Part shown: one piece after another, positions 62,619 to 64,000 of the stretch
Layout of the letters: each line of letters begins with the position of its first letter
How positions within the stretch are numbered: the first letter of the stretch is position 1
Source of the DNA: Breznakia pachnodae
Lineage (GTDB): Bacteria > Bacillota_I > Bacilli_A > Erysipelotrichales > Erysipelotrichaceae
Reading direction: 5' to 3'
DNA: 64,000 nucleotides
NCBI RefSeq assembly: GCF_030814225.1
Contig: NZ_JAUSUR010000008.1
Location: 62,001 to 126,000 of the forward strand
Notes under the pieces: model-generated
Told to the model about the DNA's origin: nothing
The model's database searches: none
Seen by the model: the letters and a program-made list of their open reading frames with translations, nothing else
Position numbers and translations under genes: made by a program

Positions 62619-63141
62619 TGCCAACCTCGCTTACAACTTCCCCATTTACCACATTAAATGTAAAAAATACATTTGTTTCTGTACTTGTCTGTGAATCCTT
62701 ATAGAAAGAAACAATTACATAAACGCTAAAGTCTCCTGTATCTGACAAACCATTCACTGCCAGTCCTTTAGGATATCCTTTTTCTGCATCCACTTGATTA
62801 GGCACCAGCGAATATGTATCATCATCAAGAATTCCTGCATTTGGAATCATATTCGCATCATTATCATAATTAACATTCATTGCCATAAGCTTCACTTGAT
62901 TCATAATAATCTGTGGCTCATCAACAATAACTGTATAAGAGTACTTACCATTATCAAGTTGTGTAACTTCCATACGATAACTAAATGGAATATTATAGGA
63001 TAATGTTCCATTATTTGATATTAACTGATTCTTATATTCTTCATAAAGACTATATTTTGCTTCATCATTGCCGTTGTCATCTGATCCACAACCACTTATT
63101 AAAAAGAGCACACACAATGATAGAATAATTATTTTTTTCAT
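62611..63141 (-). CDS. Lipoprotein of unknown function
   Basis: This 176-residue protein has a signal peptide (KKIIILSLCVLFLISGC) with the lipobox cysteine at residue 18, so it should be a lipid-anchored surface protein. The mature part is acidic and beta-rich, with no domain I recognise (NIPFSYRMEVTQLDNGKYSYTVIV, VIVSFY). It overlaps the flippase gene by 8 bases. Co-transcription with a wall-precursor flippase suggests an envelope role. It has its own promoter. Confidence 0.8.
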   Translation of the reverse strand: MKKIIILSLCVLFLISGCGSDDNGNDEAKYSLYEEYKNQLISNNGTLSYNIPFSYRMEVTQLDNGKYSYTVIVDEPQIIMNQVKLMAMNVNYDNDANMIPNAGILDDDTYSLVPNQVDAEKGYPKGLAVNGLSDTGDFSVYVIVSFYKDSQTSTETNVFFTFNVVNGEVVSEVGNE

Positions 63142-63158
63142 ATCACTACCTCGTTATG

Positions 63159-63167
63159 ATTATAACA
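63159..63167 (-). promoter_or_regulatory. Extended -10 promoter of the lipoprotein-flippase-rsuA-thyA-folA run
   Basis: On the minus strand TGT-TATAAT lies 17 bases before the lipoprotein ATG, after the terminator of the FemX-type gene. Confidence 0.55.
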
Positions 63168-63224
63168 CAATTCACCAAGAGAAAAATAAGAAAAATAAGT
63201 GATAATCGAAACATCAAAGATCAG

Positions 63225-63274
63225 CTTATAAATTAAAAATGCACAGCAAAGGAATATCCTTTACTTATGCATTT
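63225..63274 (-). terminator. Terminator of the FemX/MurM-type gene
   Basis: AAATGCA (63237-63243) and TGCATTT (63268-63274) form the outer helix and AAAGGA/TCCTTT the inner one, with a T-rich run on the minus strand. Confidence 0.75.
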
Positions 63275-64000
63275 CTATCCTTTTACTTTTTTCGCAATTT
63301 TTAAAATTGTATTAAAAACGCTTGTTGTAAGCATAAAGTCACCAATATACTCACAAACATATCCGTTAAATCCTTTTTTGAATTCATACACACCATATTC
63401 TGGATCTTTCTTATCAAAACATCCAGTGATACCTCTGAAATTATAACGCTTATAGTCATGTTTAATTCCCCAACGTATCATATACCATTGTATTGCATAT
63501 TGAGCATAGAAATTCATATACTTGTCATAGCTTCCACTAAACATATATGTAATCTCATCACCATACATAATAAACATGGCTGCAGACAATGGAATCATTT
63601 CACCATCTGCTCGTAGCTCTTCTGCTTCTTTTAATCGTTTGGTTAAACTGTTTACCAACACTCCAAGTTCTTTGGTTTTTCCCGAATCTGGATTCTTCTC
63701 AAAATTACGTTTATATTTTTCTTCTTCTTTATTTAACTCATTCTGCATTTTTTCAATATATGCTTCAACATTTAAATAAGCGACTAAATACTTAATCTGA
63801 TCATCTTCAATAAATTGTTTGTAAGCACTTTGATAATATTCAAGTGTTCTATCTTCAAAGTTACGACGTTTTGACGTATCTTCTGTAATCTTTTTAAACT
63901 CGCCTAATTCATCATATCCAAGTTCTTTTATTTCAATACAGAACTTCTCAGTCTTTTTAATAATATTACGATGATTCTGTTTCATCTCTTTAAAGATTGT
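63275..64000 (-). CDS. FemX/MurM-type peptidoglycan aminoacyltransferase (N-terminal part outside window)
   Basis: The frame is open to base 64000, so the start lies beyond the window; the ATG at 63985 is internal. The visible 240 residues are the C-terminal part of the FemABX family, which adds amino acids from aminoacyl-tRNA to the interpeptide bridge of lipid II. TSKRRNFEDRTLEYYQ, the coiled-coil pair of helices (about residues 75-125) and the C-terminal GNAT-like part with YNFRGITGCFDKKDPEYGVYEFKKGFNG are characteristic. FemA, FemX and MurM types are not separable here. Confidence 0.88.
   Translation of the reverse strand, partial: TIFKEMKQNHRNIIKKTEKFCIEIKELGYDELGEFKKITEDTSKRRNFEDRTLEYYQSAYKQFIEDDQIKYLVAYLNVEAYIEKMQNELNKEEEKYKRNFEKNPDSGKTKELGVLVNSLTKRLKEAEELRADGEMIPLSAAMFIMYGDEITYMFSGSYDKYMNFYAQYAIQWYMIRWGIKHDYKRYNFRGITGCFDKKDPEYGVYEFKKGFNGYVCEYIGDFMLTTSVFNTILKIAKKVKG

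Noticed and set aside
1..64000. Mobile elements, prophage, CRISPR, tRNA and rRNA genes
   Set aside because: No transposase, integrase of phage type, repeat-spacer array, cloverleaf or rRNA sequence was recognised by eye on either strand.

Overview
The window is AT-rich (about one third G+C by eye), uses the standard code, and is almost entirely protein-coding. Gene content and order are those of a low-GC Gram-positive bacterium: rnjB-ftsK-two M16 peptidases, ezrA-nifS-thiI, xseA-xseB-ispA-dxs-tlyA-recN, hisS-aspS-6S RNA, rel-apt-recJ and secDF-comN-like. The sporulation genes that often follow recN in spore formers are not in that place. An EF-P loop resembling that of Mollicutes and a 2-hydroxyacyl-CoA dehydratase activase split into two genes make a fermentative Erysipelotrichia-like host my best guess. 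That placement is an inference.

Layout. 1-4.3 kb: the 3' end of an NADH oxidase gene, two overlapping Rrf2 regulator genes divergent from cysK, and two HAD hydrolases. 4.3-9.9 kb (minus): an alpha/beta hydrolase, a PF06541 membrane protein and the split activase. 10-17.9 kb (plus): a D-2-hydroxyacid dehydrogenase, an RNase J-like protein with an altered active site, FtsK, two M16 peptidases and an SSB. 18-18.9 kb: rpsD with a structured leader. 18.9-30.9 kb (plus): ezrA, the nifS-thiI pair for tRNA thiolation, rlmA, ffh, efp, an unknown tail-anchored protein, cmk, der, gpsA, tcdA and HU. 31-44.7 kb (minus): a DUF2087 regulator, xerD, dinB, recN, tlyA, dxs, ispA, xseB, xseA, nusB, an Asp23 protein, a divergent RelA/SpoT-domain protein, ribF and truB. 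44.8-46.1 kb (plus): a TtcA-like thiolase and xpt. 46.1-64 kb (minus): 6S RNA, aspS, hisS under a T-box, rel, apt, recJ, secDF, a ComN-like gene, nadE, folA, thyA, rsuA, a lipid-linked-sugar flippase, a lipoprotein and the start-truncated end of a FemX/MurM-type gene.

The window is core genome: translation, tRNA and rRNA modification, DNA repair, secretion, isoprenoid and cofactor synthesis, and stringent response. I see no mobile elements, CRISPR arrays, tRNA or rRNA genes. I did not find a clearly new multi-gene system. The most distinctive signals are these: a symmetric cysK/Rrf2 control region with twin palindromes over two promoters that share their -35 bases; an EF-P with Arg at loop position 32; an RNase J homologue missing several metal ligands; a RelA/SpoT-domain protein with altered synthetase motifs beside a full-length Rel; a Cys-rich tail on HisRS; a hisS-aspS T-box whose specifier reads as Asp; a 6S RNA after aspS; and repeated use of extended -10 promoters (TGATATAAT), one of which would make xerD nearly leaderless.
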